Source: Acidobacteriota bacterium
Lineage (GTDB): Bacteria > Actinomycetota > Acidimicrobiia > Spongiisociales > UBA5794
DNA length: 63,336 bases
Assembly (NCBI GenBank): GCA_022562055.1
Contig: JADFQA010000017.1
Coordinates: forward strand, 1-63,336
Reading direction: 5' to 3'
Below the pieces are notes generated by a model that saw only the letters and a list, made by a program, of their open reading frames with translations, ran no database searches and was not told the origin of the DNA. A program made the translations under genes and the position numbers. Of this stretch, positions 41,876 through 50,957 are shown one piece after another; positions within the stretch are counted from its first letter, which is position 1; each line of letters starts with the position of its first letter.

Positions 41876-43211
41876 AGCCGATCCGAGACCCGACGCCAAA
41901 CGTCGACGCCGCATGGACCGCACCGTCGTGATCCTCGGCAATACGTTTCACGATCGACAGTCCAAGACCGGATCCTGCGGTTTGGCGAGCTTCAGCCGTG
42001 CGGTAGAAACGGTCGAATATCTTTTCGAGTTCCTCTGCTCGGACCCCGGTGCCTTCGTCAATCACGGTCACCACGCCAGCAGCTACTTCGATGTGAATGT
42101 CGGTTTTGGCGCCGGACCATTTGATTGCGTTTTGGACCAGGTTTGCTATCGCCCGCCCAAGTTCGATGCGGATCCCGTGAACCACCGAATCATCCGCGGT
42201 GACGACGATCGTGCGGTGCGAGCGACGCCGGGCGTCTGCGGCCGCGGTTTCAGCCACCGCGGCGAGGGACACGTCGGTGAATGCAATCTCTGCTCTTGAG
42301 TCGGTTGCGGTATCGACGAGCTCAGTGACCAAAGCAGTGAGTTCGTGGACCTCGGTGGATATCTCACTGACGATCTGTCGTCGGGTATCTGTGTCGATAT
42401 CAGGTGCTCGCTCAAGCAGGTCGGCGTTCATCCGTAGCGCCGTCAGCGGAGTACGGAGCTCGTGGCTGGCGTCTCGTACGAGCTGGTGTTGCACGGCTTT
42501 CGACGACTTCAACGCTGCCAGCATCTCGTTGAAGCGGGTGGCCAACTGAGCCAACTCATCGTTGCCATTGACGGTGAGCCGGGCGTCGAGGTCGTTCGTT
42601 GACGCTACATGTTCGGCAGCCGCGCTCAGTGCCGCGATGGGGCGAGTCGCCCGAGAGGCAACTGCGACGCCGGCTGCACCGGCGAGGCCAAGGCCTACAG
42701 CGCCGGCCAATGCAAGACGGTTTGCCAGCCCCGAGAGAGTTTCGTCTGTCTCGGTGAGGGATCGTGCAAACTGGAGAACAGCCCCTGACGGCGCCGCTAT
42801 CGAGATCATCCTTATGTGCTCGCCCTCCGCCCAAACGCTTTCAAACGCCCTTGTCATACCGCCCTGCTGGACGAGAGCCGCTGAGCCGTCAACTGGGAGT
42901 GTCGGACCGGATTCTCCGATTGACGTAATCGTCCCATCCGGGTTCAGGACCTGCCCATACAACGTGTCGAAATTGCCGCGCGGGCGGTTGAAGGCTTCGC
43001 CGATCGTTGAAAAGAGGTGTCGCGCCAGGAGTCTGTCGCGGGATGCGGGACCGGCCTCGCGCAGAGCACTGCTGGCCCGTTCGTCGAGACTGGCGTCGAT
43101 CTGATTGACGAGTTCTCTCTGGGTGAACAAGTACGCGCTCCACGAGACGAGTAACACCGCGACCGCCACTGCGGCGGATGATGCCAACGCGACCCTGGTA
43201 CGGAACTTCAA
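41844..43211 (-). CDS. Sensor histidine kinase, MprB-like
   Basis: The 455-residue kinase has helices at about 7-30 and 165-186, an extracytoplasmic sensor between them, a HAMP linker (ATRPIAALSAAAEHV), the H-box ASHELRTPLTALR (His250), N-box LVQNAIKWSG and G boxes DEGTGV and GSGLGLSIVKRIAEDH. It overlaps the response regulator gene by four bases and matches the actinobacterial MprB/TcrY group that senses envelope stress. Its own signal is unknown. Confidence 0.94.
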   Translation of the reverse strand: MKFRTRVALASSAAVAVAVLLVSWSAYLFTQRELVNQIDASLDERASSALREAGPASRDRLLARHLFSTIGEAFNRPRGNFDTLYGQVLNPDGTITSIGESGPTLPVDGSAALVQQGGMTRAFESVWAEGEHIRMISIAAPSGAVLQFARSLTETDETLSGLANRLALAGAVGLGLAGAAGVAVASRATRPIAALSAAAEHVASTNDLDARLTVNGNDELAQLATRFNEMLAALKSSKAVQHQLVRDASHELRTPLTALRMNADLLERAPDIDTDTRRQIVSEISTEVHELTALVTELVDTATDSRAEIAFTDVSLAAVAETAAADARRRSHRTIVVTADDSVVHGIRIELGRAIANLVQNAIKWSGAKTDIHIEVAAGVVTVIDEGTGVRAEELEKIFDRFYRTAEARQTAGSGLGLSIVKRIAEDHDGAVHAASTFGVGSRIGFSVPTKVPEG

Positions 43212-43897
43212 GTTTCCAGCCTCGCTACATAGCCGACCCCGCGCACCGTCTGCACAATGCGCTCGTGGCCCCCCTCCTCGGTCTTCCGACGGAGATAGCC
43301 GACGTACACCTCAAGCGGGTTCGAACTCGTATCAAAGTCGTATCCCCAGATCTCCTCGTAGATCCGTGCCCGCGGGATCACGATGCCTGCGTTAGTCATA
43401 AGCAGCGCGAGCAGATCGAACTCGGTTTTCGTGAGATTGATCGAGTGACCTGCCCGGATAACGGTACGAGCGTCGATGTTCATTGTGAGGTCACCCACCT
43501 GTAGCACTTCTGTCGTCGTGCCCGTGGAGCGACGGAGTAGCGCGCGAATGCGAGCGAGAAGTTCTTCGAGGGCGAACGGTTTGACAAGGTAGTCGTCAGC
43601 CCCGGCGTCTAAACCTGCCACGCGATCGCTTACTTCGTGTCGTGCTGTGAGCATGAGAACCGGTGTTGTTATGCCGCGACTGCGGATGAGTCGACAGGTC
43701 TCAAGCCCGTCGAGAAAGGGCATAAGTACATCAAGGAGGATCAGATCGATGTGCTCGGTACGCAGCTTCTCAAGAGCCTCGGCACCGTCGTTCGCTGTCA
43801 GAACTTCGAATTCCTCAAATTGCAGCGCACGCGACACAGCCTCGCGGATTGCCGGATCGTCTTCAGCGATCAGAATCGTCGGTGCGGTGGTCGTCAT
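43208..43897 (-). CDS. OmpR/PhoB-family response regulator, MprA-like
   Basis: The 229-residue regulator has a receiver domain with acidic pocket EDD (12-14), phospho-acceptor Asp56 in LLDVLMP and the KPF lysine, then a winged helix (LTKTEFDLLALLMTNAG ... NPLEVYVGYLRRKTEEGG). ATG 43897 is the family start; the frame to 43972 is an upstream extension. It is first in the operon with the kinase. A direct repeat 60-80 bases upstream looks like its own binding site. Confidence 0.95.
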   Translation of the reverse strand: MTTTAPTILIAEDDPAIREAVSRALQFEEFEVLTANDGAEALEKLRTEHIDLILLDVLMPFLDGLETCRLIRSRGITTPVLMLTARHEVSDRVAGLDAGADDYLVKPFALEELLARIRALLRRSTGTTTEVLQVGDLTMNIDARTVIRAGHSINLTKTEFDLLALLMTNAGIVIPRARIYEEIWGYDFDTSSNPLEVYVGYLRRKTEEGGHERIVQTVRGVGYVARLET

Positions 43898-43956
43898 GCT
43901 TTTTTCCCGGTGCTTATTGGTATCTTGGTCGACTGTGCCATGGCTGGCGTGACAAT

Positions 43957-43976
43957 CACATGAGAAACACATGAGA
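43957..43976 (-). promoter_or_regulatory. Tandem response-regulator box upstream of the two-component operon
   Basis: CACATGAGA occurs twice on the plus strand (43957-43965, 43968-43976), start to start 11 bases apart, which reads TCTCATGTG twice towards the regulator gene. Direct repeats with a one-turn period are the usual binding site of OmpR/PhoB-type dimers, and mycobacterial MprA uses a direct-repeat box. It lies 60-80 bases upstream of the start. Confidence 0.65.
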
Positions 43977-44017
43977 GTGGTCGTGCAAGATAGGTCATGC
44001 GGGGTCTTCTGTCAGGC

Positions 44018-45034
44018 TCAATCGAATTGGATGATCGTTCGGGCTGGCGCGGTACCTGAGTCCAGGGCGTCGAGCACGCCGTTCACTGACTTGGAAGTGA
44101 ACGTCACTGAGTTGGTGACCAACGTGTCCGCAGCGAAGAGGCCGGATTCGGCGAGGCCCATCAGTTCCTCAAGGTCCGCGATCGTATGGTCGGAGCACCC
44201 GATCAGTTCCTTTTCTCCCGCAACGAGATCGGTGTATGGGCCGACTGCAAAGGTGTCAGGCGTGAGTCCGACCGCGACCGCCCGACCGAGCGGCCGGAGC
44301 ACGTCGAGACAGGTGCGCATGAGCGCGGGCGAACCGACCAATTCGAGAGCAACATCGGCGCCGCCGGCTGCGCTGATCGCAGTGGCGGGATCGTCGTCTC
44401 CGTCGATTGGTATCGCACCGAATGTCTGTGCAGCAGTGAGTTTGTCCTCGTCGATATCCACGGCGAAGACCTTCGACGCACCAAGTAAAAGGGCGAGCTG
44501 GATCGCTGACACCCCCAGTCCACCGGCGCCGACAATTGCAACGACCTCACCGGCAGCCAACCGGCCCTTTCTCAGAGCGTGAAGCGAAGTAGACGACGAG
44601 CAGCCCATGACCGCCGCGGCGCCGTAGCTCACCGATTCCGGGATGAGCACCGTGTTCTGGGCGGGGACCCCCAGATATTCGGCGTAACCGCCGTCGCGAT
44701 CTTTTCCGATCATCTCGCCAGATGAGCAGAAGCGCTCCTGCCCGGCGACGCAGAACCGGCAGGTGCCGCATCCGACGGTGTAGTGGACGACGACACGGTC
44801 GCCAACGGTCCGTCCGCGTGTTTGTGACCCGACGAATACGATCGCCCCCGCGACCTCGTGCCCAAACACGGTGCCATCTTCAACAGGCGGGAAACCCGAT
44901 CGGTAATGGGCGTCAGACCGGCAGATGCCAGCGGCCTGGACCTGTATCAGAACGTCGCCGCTTCCAGCGACGGGTACATCGACGTCCGCTTCGATCAGCG
45001 GCAGGTTCGCTTGGGAGAATCGCAAAACGCGCAT
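44018..45034 (-). CDS. Zinc-dependent alcohol dehydrogenase (MDR)
   Basis: The 338-residue enzyme has catalytic zinc ligands in AGICRSDAHYRSG and GHEVAG, the structural-zinc loop VGCGTCRFCVAGQERFC and a Rossmann motif VAIVGAGGLGVSAIQ. It matches Adh-like medium-chain dehydrogenases that oxidise alcohols with NAD(P). ATG 45034 begins MRVLRFSQANLP; the longer frame overlaps the divergent exporter gene and is not used. No regulator is adjacent except the two-component genes beyond its stop. Confidence 0.92.
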   Translation of the reverse strand: MRVLRFSQANLPLIEADVDVPVAGSGDVLIQVQAAGICRSDAHYRSGFPPVEDGTVFGHEVAGAIVFVGSQTRGRTVGDRVVVHYTVGCGTCRFCVAGQERFCSSGEMIGKDRDGGYAEYLGVPAQNTVLIPESVSYGAAAVMGCSSSTSLHALRKGRLAAGEVVAIVGAGGLGVSAIQLALLLGASKVFAVDIDEDKLTAAQTFGAIPIDGDDDPATAISAAGGADVALELVGSPALMRTCLDVLRPLGRAVAVGLTPDTFAVGPYTDLVAGEKELIGCSDHTIADLEELMGLAESGLFAADTLVTNSVTFTSKSVNGVLDALDSGTAPARTIIQFD

Positions 45035-45122
45035 GCAGAATCGTAGCCCCGCCGCTAGCGCTGATCGCCCAAGACCGGGTCCTGGGGCTAAGGTTGCGGC
45101 GACTGGAGGCAGAGGGGTACGC

Positions 45123-48100
45123 ATGCGATTCGTCACATACGGCGGGCTCGTTGTCCGCAGAGTATGGGCAAAACGAGGGACGCTGGCAGGGTCCTTCGCC
45201 GGAGCCGCGATCGTCATAGCCTTGTTTGTGGTCGTCCCTCTGTACGAGGACTCCATCAAGGCGATCGACCTTCAGTTTGCGATTTCCGGCACCGGTAGCG
45301 ACGAAACCGCAGTCGAAATGAACGCCTCGATGACGGACTTTGTGCTTTCCGACGTAGTTCGCAACAGGACCGTTGTCGACACGAACGGTGCGGCATTCCT
45401 GCTGCCGTGGTACACGAAGAGCTTCGAATGGGTGAGATCTCGTGAGTTCGTCGTGATCCCTCCCTCCAGCACAACTGACTGGGAGGCCGACGCCTATGCG
45501 TGGCGTCAACGCAAGGACGAATTTGCGGACACAAACCCTGGCGAAGAGTTCGACGAGAACATCGTATACCCGCGGCCACCCCGAGAACCGCTCCAGTTTC
45601 GGACCTGGTCGGGTGTAGACGTCGAGTCACGACTGAACATTGTTGAGGGCTCGTGGCCCGATCCGATTGTGCAGCAGACGAAGGGTGAGTCCGTTCCTGT
45701 GCTCGGGGTCGTCCTCGGCACCGACCTGGCGAGACTGGCGAACTTAGACATCGGCGATCGCTTTTACACGCGAGCATTGACCAGCATCCCCGAGTCGTTT
45801 GCCCTTGTTGAGGTTGCCGCGATTGCTGAGGCGGTTGCACCGAATGACGCCTATTGGGGTTTCAGTATGCCTAGCAGGCTCGTCTTTTACTCTCTGGCCT
45901 CGTTCGAGGCGTGGATGACCGGTGTGCCTGTTAATCCCGAGGACGACGCGTGGGGTCGAAGATCGGTCGGGTTCTCGGGCGCCGATGTCAACCAGCACTT
46001 TCGGTTCGATCTCGATCCGGCGACTGTGGCCTTCGAGGACATACCCGCGTTGCGCAACGGCTTGTCTCAGATGCGGACGGTGTCATCTCGAGACACTAAG
46101 GGTGATGTGTCTGTCGAAACGCCCATCATTGGGTTGTTGGATCGGTTTGACACCCGGTCGGTGGTTGTCGGTGCCCCGATACAGGGTATTTTGGCTCTCG
46201 TCATCGGTGGCGCGGTCTACTTTCTCGTGTATACGGCGTCGATCACGTTGGAACGCGAGGGTACAGAACTCGCGTTGCTTCGATCCAGAGGCGCGAGCGC
46301 TTGGCAAACTGTGGGGATTCACATTGCCCAATCAGCAGTGGTTGTTGGTGCCGCGACGGCTATTGCGCCAACACTTGCCCGCGCGTTGGTTGCAGTGACT
46401 GGTCGCGTTCCACCTATGTCCGAGCTGACTGGTGGAGCCGCGCTCGGTGTGACCGAGGCACAGGAGCTGACGCGGTTCTTGTTCGCCGGCGCAGCGTTGG
46501 CTTTCATTGCGATGGGTCTCGCCATAGTTCCGTTTGCTCGCAAATCTGTGCTCGAGCTCCGCCTCCTCACGAGCCGCCCGACCCTGAAGTCGGTATGGCA
46601 GCGATACAACCTCGACCTTTTTGCAGTCGGTCTGTCAGCTGTGATCCTCGCTCAGCTCGCGCAACGAGGGTTCCTCATCCTCGACGGCGACACGGTTGAG
46701 TTGGACCCGGTTGCGATCATCTTTCCCGCGTTGGTGTTGTTCACCGGCGCTCTCCTGTTGTTGCGCATCCTTCCGGCGGTGTTGCGGGTCATTGGATGGA
46801 CAATGGCGAGAAGTAGCCGCCTCTCGCTTGCGCTACCTGGTTGGCACTTGGCTCGAAACCCCGTCGCGTACGGCAGGCTCGCCCTTTTGGTGTGGCTGAC
46901 GTCTGGCTTGGGAGCGTTTGCGTTGACATACGCCAATACACTCAACACGTCGTTCGAAGACCGGGCCGTGTTTACCTCCGGTGCCGATGCCAGGATCGTC
47001 GGGGAACATGCCGGCTACTTGCAGGTTGGCGACGGCTTTGTAACAACGCCTGTCATGCGGACAACTGGCGGACCGAAGGCCCGAGGCCGCTCGGCGCAGA
47101 TACTTGCGATCGACCCGTCAACCTTCGCCGGAGTTGTTGGATGGAGAGATGACTATTCGCCAACGCCACGCGACAAGTTGTTTGGTCTGCTCCGACCAGA
47201 TGACGAGATGGCTCGTGTGGGGTTCCCATTGCCCGCGGACACGCTCAGTATTCGTTTCGAGGGCATGGTCCAGCCACAGACCGTGAGACAAAGAGAAACG
47301 AATCCGTCGGCCAGCCGTGATTCGGCCACGGCGGTGGTCATCAAGGTTATGGATGCAACGGGGCGTCTCTGGACGATGAGTACCACCGAGAGCTTCACTG
47401 ATGAGGGGTGGAGCACGATCGAGATCGATTTCTCGACCGGGCTTAACCTCGCTAGTGGTAAGAGGAGGTACATTGACCTTCCCATCGGACCGTATGAACT
47501 CCACACAATGTGGTTTGAACTCTCGGACAATCGTAGTGGGCTCAAGGCCAATGGAGATGCTGTCTTCATTGACTCCATGACATTGGTGACCTCATCGGGG
47601 GAGACGCCCTTGAATATCTCGCAGCTCGGCGCCACCAACGCTCTCGCGGTGAGCAAGGATCGGCCAAACGCAAGTCTTTTGCGAGCCGTGTACGCCGACG
47701 TTCCCAACGATTTCGAAATACCGACCACCGCTGAGCAGCGTCAAGACAAGTGGTTTCGCGAAGGGGAGTCGGATGTTTTCACAGCCCCGATCGGACGGGC
47801 GAACTCGCGGACCGTGCCCGAGCTTCGTTTCCGCCTGCAACCACTGTCAGCCCTTGTCGACCAGGATGTGAAGTCCTCCGCTGGGCTTGACCTCGGAGTC
47901 TCGGTGCAAATGTCGGCTGGCGGCGTCAACTTTCCCGTCGTCATGGTCGGTGAAATCGACCGTGTACCGACGATGACAGACAATCGGTTCACCGGCAAGA
48001 TCATCTTCGATCAGCGGCCCTTCGTTGCTTATCTCAATGGTGCGGCGACCTGGAGCATTGACAGACCCCTTGCCGATGTGGCCGGTGCAGATGAGCTGTG

Positions 48101-48650
48101 GGTGAAAACAGACGACCCCGACGCGGTCATTCGTCGTGCGACCGGTCTACTCGGGTCTGGACTCGATTTTGTAGTGACCGCCCGCGGTTCCGCTGCTGAC
48201 TTTGCGGGGCGACCCGTGCAGATAGGTCTTGTCGCCATTCTGTTCGTAGGTGCCGTGACGTCTGTCGTGTTGGCGTTGGCGGGAGTCGTCGGGTACGTGC
48301 TACTTGCTGTCTCGCGCCGTGCGCGCGAGATGGGAGTTCTCAGGGCGATGGGCTTCCCCCGTCGTGGGGTTGCGATGACGTTCGCTCTTGAGCAAGTGGT
48401 GGTCCTCGGCCTTGGTTCGGTGGTCGGCGTGTATGGGGGTGTGCAACTGATGCGGCTCATGGGGCCGTTTCTCCAGCTTGGCGAGACGGCCACGATCGTC
48501 GAACCGCCGGTTCGCCTCGCAGTCTCGATCCCGGTTCTGCTTGCTTATGTGGGGGTTGTTGCCGCACTCCTGGTTGGTGCGGTCCTGTGGGCAACCCGGC
48601 GAGTGTCTGCTTCGCGCATGAGCGAGGTTCTGAGGGAGGTCGAGCGATGA
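45123..48650 (+). CDS. Giant FtsX/MacB-type ABC permease
   Basis: The 1175-residue protein starts with a helix (LAGSFAGAAIVIALFVVVPLY) and a large extracytoplasmic domain, then FtsX core helices around residues 345-380, 420-450 and 475-500, further helices at 540-580 and 610-640, a second exterior domain of about 350 residues, and a final FtsX core (1035-1165). Both cores carry the family lead-ins, TELALLRSRGASAWQ and REMGVLRAMGFPRRG. This duplicated layout fits exporters acting on lipids, lipoproteins or peptides by mechanotransmission. It overlaps the first ATPase gene by four bases. Confidence 0.9.
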   Translation: MRFVTYGGLVVRRVWAKRGTLAGSFAGAAIVIALFVVVPLYEDSIKAIDLQFAISGTGSDETAVEMNASMTDFVLSDVVRNRTVVDTNGAAFLLPWYTKSFEWVRSREFVVIPPSSTTDWEADAYAWRQRKDEFADTNPGEEFDENIVYPRPPREPLQFRTWSGVDVESRLNIVEGSWPDPIVQQTKGESVPVLGVVLGTDLARLANLDIGDRFYTRALTSIPESFALVEVAAIAEAVAPNDAYWGFSMPSRLVFYSLASFEAWMTGVPVNPEDDAWGRRSVGFSGADVNQHFRFDLDPATVAFEDIPALRNGLSQMRTVSSRDTKGDVSVETPIIGLLDRFDTRSVVVGAPIQGILALVIGGAVYFLVYTASITLEREGTELALLRSRGASAWQTVGIHIAQSAVVVGAATAIAPTLARALVAVTGRVPPMSELTGGAALGVTEAQELTRFLFAGAALAFIAMGLAIVPFARKSVLELRLLTSRPTLKSVWQRYNLDLFAVGLSAVILAQLAQRGFLILDGDTVELDPVAIIFPALVLFTGALLLLRILPAVLRVIGWTMARSSRLSLALPGWHLARNPVAYGRLALLVWLTSGLGAFALTYANTLNTSFEDRAVFTSGADARIVGEHAGYLQVGDGFVTTPVMRTTGGPKARGRSAQILAIDPSTFAGVVGWRDDYSPTPRDKLFGLLRPDDEMARVGFPLPADTLSIRFEGMVQPQTVRQRETNPSASRDSATAVVIKVMDATGRLWTMSTTESFTDEGWSTIEIDFSTGLNLASGKRRYIDLPIGPYELHTMWFELSDNRSGLKANGDAVFIDSMTLVTSSGETPLNISQLGATNALAVSKDRPNASLLRAVYADVPNDFEIPTTAEQRQDKWFREGESDVFTAPIGRANSRTVPELRFRLQPLSALVDQDVKSSAGLDLGVSVQMSAGGVNFPVVMVGEIDRVPTMTDNRFTGKIIFDQRPFVAYLNGAATWSIDRPLADVAGADELWVKTDDPDAVIRRATGLLGSGLDFVVTARGSAADFAGRPVQIGLVAILFVGAVTSVVLALAGVVGYVLLAVSRRAREMGVLRAMGFPRRGVAMTFALEQVVVLGLGSVVGVYGGVQLMRLMGPFLQLGETATIVEPPVRLAVSIPVLLAYVGVVAALLVGAVLWATRRVSASRMSEVLREVER

Positions 48651-49489
48651 CAGCGGCGATGGTCGAGTGTGTTGATCTCATCAAGATTCATAAGCAGGGC
48701 AACCTTGAAGTGGTGGCATTGCATGGCCTCAATTTCGCAATGGAGAAGGGGGAGTTCGTTTCGGTTGTTGGGAGGTCCGGCGCCGGCAAGTCGACTCTGC
48801 TTAGGGTGCTGGCCGGTCTCGAACAGCCGTCGGCCGGATCGGTCACCGTTGACGGAGTTCGCCTGTCCGGTATCGACCGGCGCGATCTCACCAACTACTA
48901 CCGCCGCAATGTGGGCTTCTTGTGGCAGGACTTTCACCGCAACCTTTTGCCATACTTGAAGGTGCGCGCCAACGTTGAACTGCCCATGCTTCTCGCGGGC
49001 GTCGGCACTCGAAAGCGAAAAAAGAGGGCCTTCGACTTGCTCGATGCGGTCGGTCTACGGAATCTAGCCTTCGCCAAAGTGGGCACAATGTCGGGAGGCG
49101 AACAGCAGCGCCTGGCAATGTGCGTCGCGCTCGCAATGCAGCCAAAGCTGCTGCTTGCTGATGAACCGACGGGCGAGCTTGATACGCCTGCCTCGATCGG
49201 TATCTACGACTTGTTGCGCAGCATGTGCGAAGACAGCGGACTGACAGTCCTGGTGGTCACTCACGACGTGGCGCTAGCAACTCGCACAGACCGGATTGTT
49301 CGGCTCGCCGACGGCAGACTTGTGACAACCCAGGGCGGTGTTGACGAAACAGTTGTCCAGGTGTCAACGGACGGTGCGGTCCAGTTTCCTCGCGAAATGC
49401 TGCGAGCTGCCGGAATCGGCTCAACAACCCGAGCCAGACGCACGGACGAAGGCATCGTCATACGTCCCATGGATAGTTTCGATGCTTGA
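48647..49489 (+). CDS. ABC ATPase of the FtsX-type exporter, first
   Basis: The 280-residue ATPase has Walker A GRSGAGKST, signature MSGGEQQRL, Walker B LLLADEPTGELDTP and H-loop VVTHDVALAT, as in LolD/MacB ATPases. The C-terminal 50 residues extend past the standard domain. ATG 48647 overlaps the permease stop by four bases with GGGAGG upstream. Together with the next gene it suggests an asymmetric ATPase pair for the single large permease. Confidence 0.93.
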   Translation: MTAAMVECVDLIKIHKQGNLEVVALHGLNFAMEKGEFVSVVGRSGAGKSTLLRVLAGLEQPSAGSVTVDGVRLSGIDRRDLTNYYRRNVGFLWQDFHRNLLPYLKVRANVELPMLLAGVGTRKRKKRAFDLLDAVGLRNLAFAKVGTMSGGEQQRLAMCVALAMQPKLLLADEPTGELDTPASIGIYDLLRSMCEDSGLTVLVVTHDVALATRTDRIVRLADGRLVTTQGGVDETVVQVSTDGAVQFPREMLRAAGIGSTTRARRTDEGIVIRPMDSFDA

Positions 49490-50192
49490 ACTTCGCAACG
49501 TTTCCAAGCAATACCTCCGCGGCGCTGTCGGCGCGGCCGATGCGTCGTTTCGGGTCGAACGAGGGGAGTTCCTTACGCTGTTCGGCCCGTCGGGTTCGGG
49601 CAAGACCTCACTTCTCCAATTGGCGGGCCTGCTCATTCCGCCAGATCGTGGAGAGGTCTGGATTGATGGAGCTCGTGCAGACAACCTGTCTGAGGCAAGC
49701 GCGGCCGAGATCCGACGGACCAAGCTAGGTTTTATCTTTCAGACATCCGGTCTCCTGCCGCTTCTGTCGGCTCACGAAAACATTGAGGTTGCGTTGCGGC
49801 TGCTTGGTGTCGGCCGGAGGGCGAGATCGAGTGCAACCGACCTTGCTCTCGCCACAGTAGGGATGAGCGACCGAGCGGAACACCGGCCGGAGGAATTGTC
49901 CGGAGGAGAGCAGCAGAGGGTGTCGATTGCACGGGCGCTGGTCCATGAGCCCGCGTATCTCCTGGCGGATGAACCCACCGGCGAACTCGACACAGCCACG
50001 GGGGCGGCCATTCTCGGCCTCCTGCGTGATGTCGCTCGCAACGATATGGCGATCATCATGGCATCACACGATCCGGCGGCGGTCGAGTTCTGCGATCGTG
50101 CGCTATATGTGAAAGATGGCAAACTATTCCACCCACCCAAGGATGAGCTGGTGCGGTGGCTCACCGATGGGACGCCGATCAGCGTCGAGTAG
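49482..50192 (+). CDS. ABC ATPase of the FtsX-type exporter, second
   Basis: The 236-residue ATPase carries Walker A GPSGSGKTS, signature LSGGEQQRVSIARAL, Walker B YLLADEPTGELDT and the H-loop MASHDPAAVEF. It is of LolD/MacB length without extension. ATG 49482 overlaps the previous stop by eight bases. Both ATPases keep complete catalytic motifs, so either homodimers or a heterodimer could power the permease. Confidence 0.93.
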   Translation: MLELRNVSKQYLRGAVGAADASFRVERGEFLTLFGPSGSGKTSLLQLAGLLIPPDRGEVWIDGARADNLSEASAAEIRRTKLGFIFQTSGLLPLLSAHENIEVALRLLGVGRRARSSATDLALATVGMSDRAEHRPEELSGGEQQRVSIARALVHEPAYLLADEPTGELDTATGAAILGLLRDVARNDMAIIMASHDPAAVEFCDRALYVKDGKLFHPPKDELVRWLTDGTPISVE

Positions 50193-50330
50193 CCGACTGA
50201 CGGCCGCGACCTAACGTGTTACTGGGTGGAATCGGTGACGCCGATCGGTCTCGGGAGCACATGCATGGCGGGAAGGTTGTTTGCGGTCGGGGTCGTCAAC
50301 TTCTTACGATGAGTCACGAGTGACACGCAA

Positions 50331-50838
50331 TTGAAGGAAGACGAGCATGCATGGAATCGACTGCTCGCTCTAGTGGGCGTCATAATCGGAATCATCGGCC
50401 TATCCATGGAAGGGCTGACAACCGCCGGTGAGCCGTTCATGGCAGACCTCAGCAAAGCGATTGACGGATTCCCAGACGGGATCCCCACTATCTGGGGAGG
50501 GCTAGCGTCCTGAGCACAGCCCATCGTCGCGCTCTTGATCCTCGCGGTAGTCGTGTTCGCCTTGTCGCCCCGACAGGGCCGTTGCCATGGACCGCAATTC
50601 GACGATGACGGTCGCCGTGATTGGTGTGGCACTGCTCGCCTACGCGGCGTACAAGATGATCGACACAGGTACCGATGCCGACAACCTTGCGGCTGCCTTT
50701 GCCGGTGTTGCAAGCCAGGGCGGACTCCCAGCAGCCTTCCCGGTCGACCTGGGGTTCGGGTTCCTAGTGCTCATCGTAGGTGCCGTTCTGGTGACGTTTG
50801 GCGGCGCAATAGGCTTTATGGCGAGCACCGACGACTAA
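50331..50838 (+). pseudogene. Small four-helix membrane protein interrupted by TGA and a frameshift
   Basis: From TTG 50331 a frame encodes a helix (RLLALVGVIIGIIGLSMEGL) and ends at TGA 50511-50513. Reading through that TGA in the same frame gives a second clean helix, AQPIVALLILAVVVFALSP; near 50565-50590 the coding signal passes to another frame with MTVAVIGVALLAYAAYKMI and GFGFLVLIVGAVLVTFGGAIGFM, ending at 50838. The pieces join into one protein of about 165 residues with four helices, broken by a probable TGG-to-TGA change and a one-base shift. Two separate small proteins are the alternative. Confidence 0.55.
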
Positions 50839-50841
50839 TCA

Positions 50842-50867
50842 TCTCGATGTTCAGCTGAACATCGAGA
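50842..50867. terminator. 26-base perfect palindrome
   Basis: The left 13 bases (from 50842) are the exact reverse complement of the right 13 (to 50867), centred on AGCT. It directly follows the stop of the small membrane-protein gene and precedes a second long hairpin. It could be a hairpin terminator lacking a U-run or a dimeric protein site. Confidence 0.55.
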
Positions 50868-50879
50868 CCAACGCACCGT

Positions 50880-50918
50880 AAGCGAAGCCTCCCTCACTAG
50901 GTGAAGGAGGCTTCGCTT
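50880..50918. terminator. Bidirectional hairpin terminator
   Basis: AAGCGAAGCCTCC (50880-50892) pairs perfectly with GGAGGCTTCGCTT (50906-50918), and the loop extends the stem with TCAC/GTGA around TAG. It lies between convergent transcription units, 40 bases beyond the stop of the VOC gene on the minus strand, and can serve both directions. Confidence 0.75.
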
Positions 50919-50957
50919 GGACCAATCGGACCGACGCTGCGGGGGCTCCAAGTTCGG

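Noticed and set aside
44925-45122. An upstream extension of the giant permease.
   Set aside because: It overlaps the start of the alcohol dehydrogenase gene and is Pro/Arg-rich; ATG 45123 begins a proper membrane N-terminus.
50511-50513. Selenocysteine or other TGA recoding in the small membrane protein.
   Set aside because: There is no visible SECIS-like hairpin directly downstream, and the same gene also needs a frameshift, which favours decay or error.
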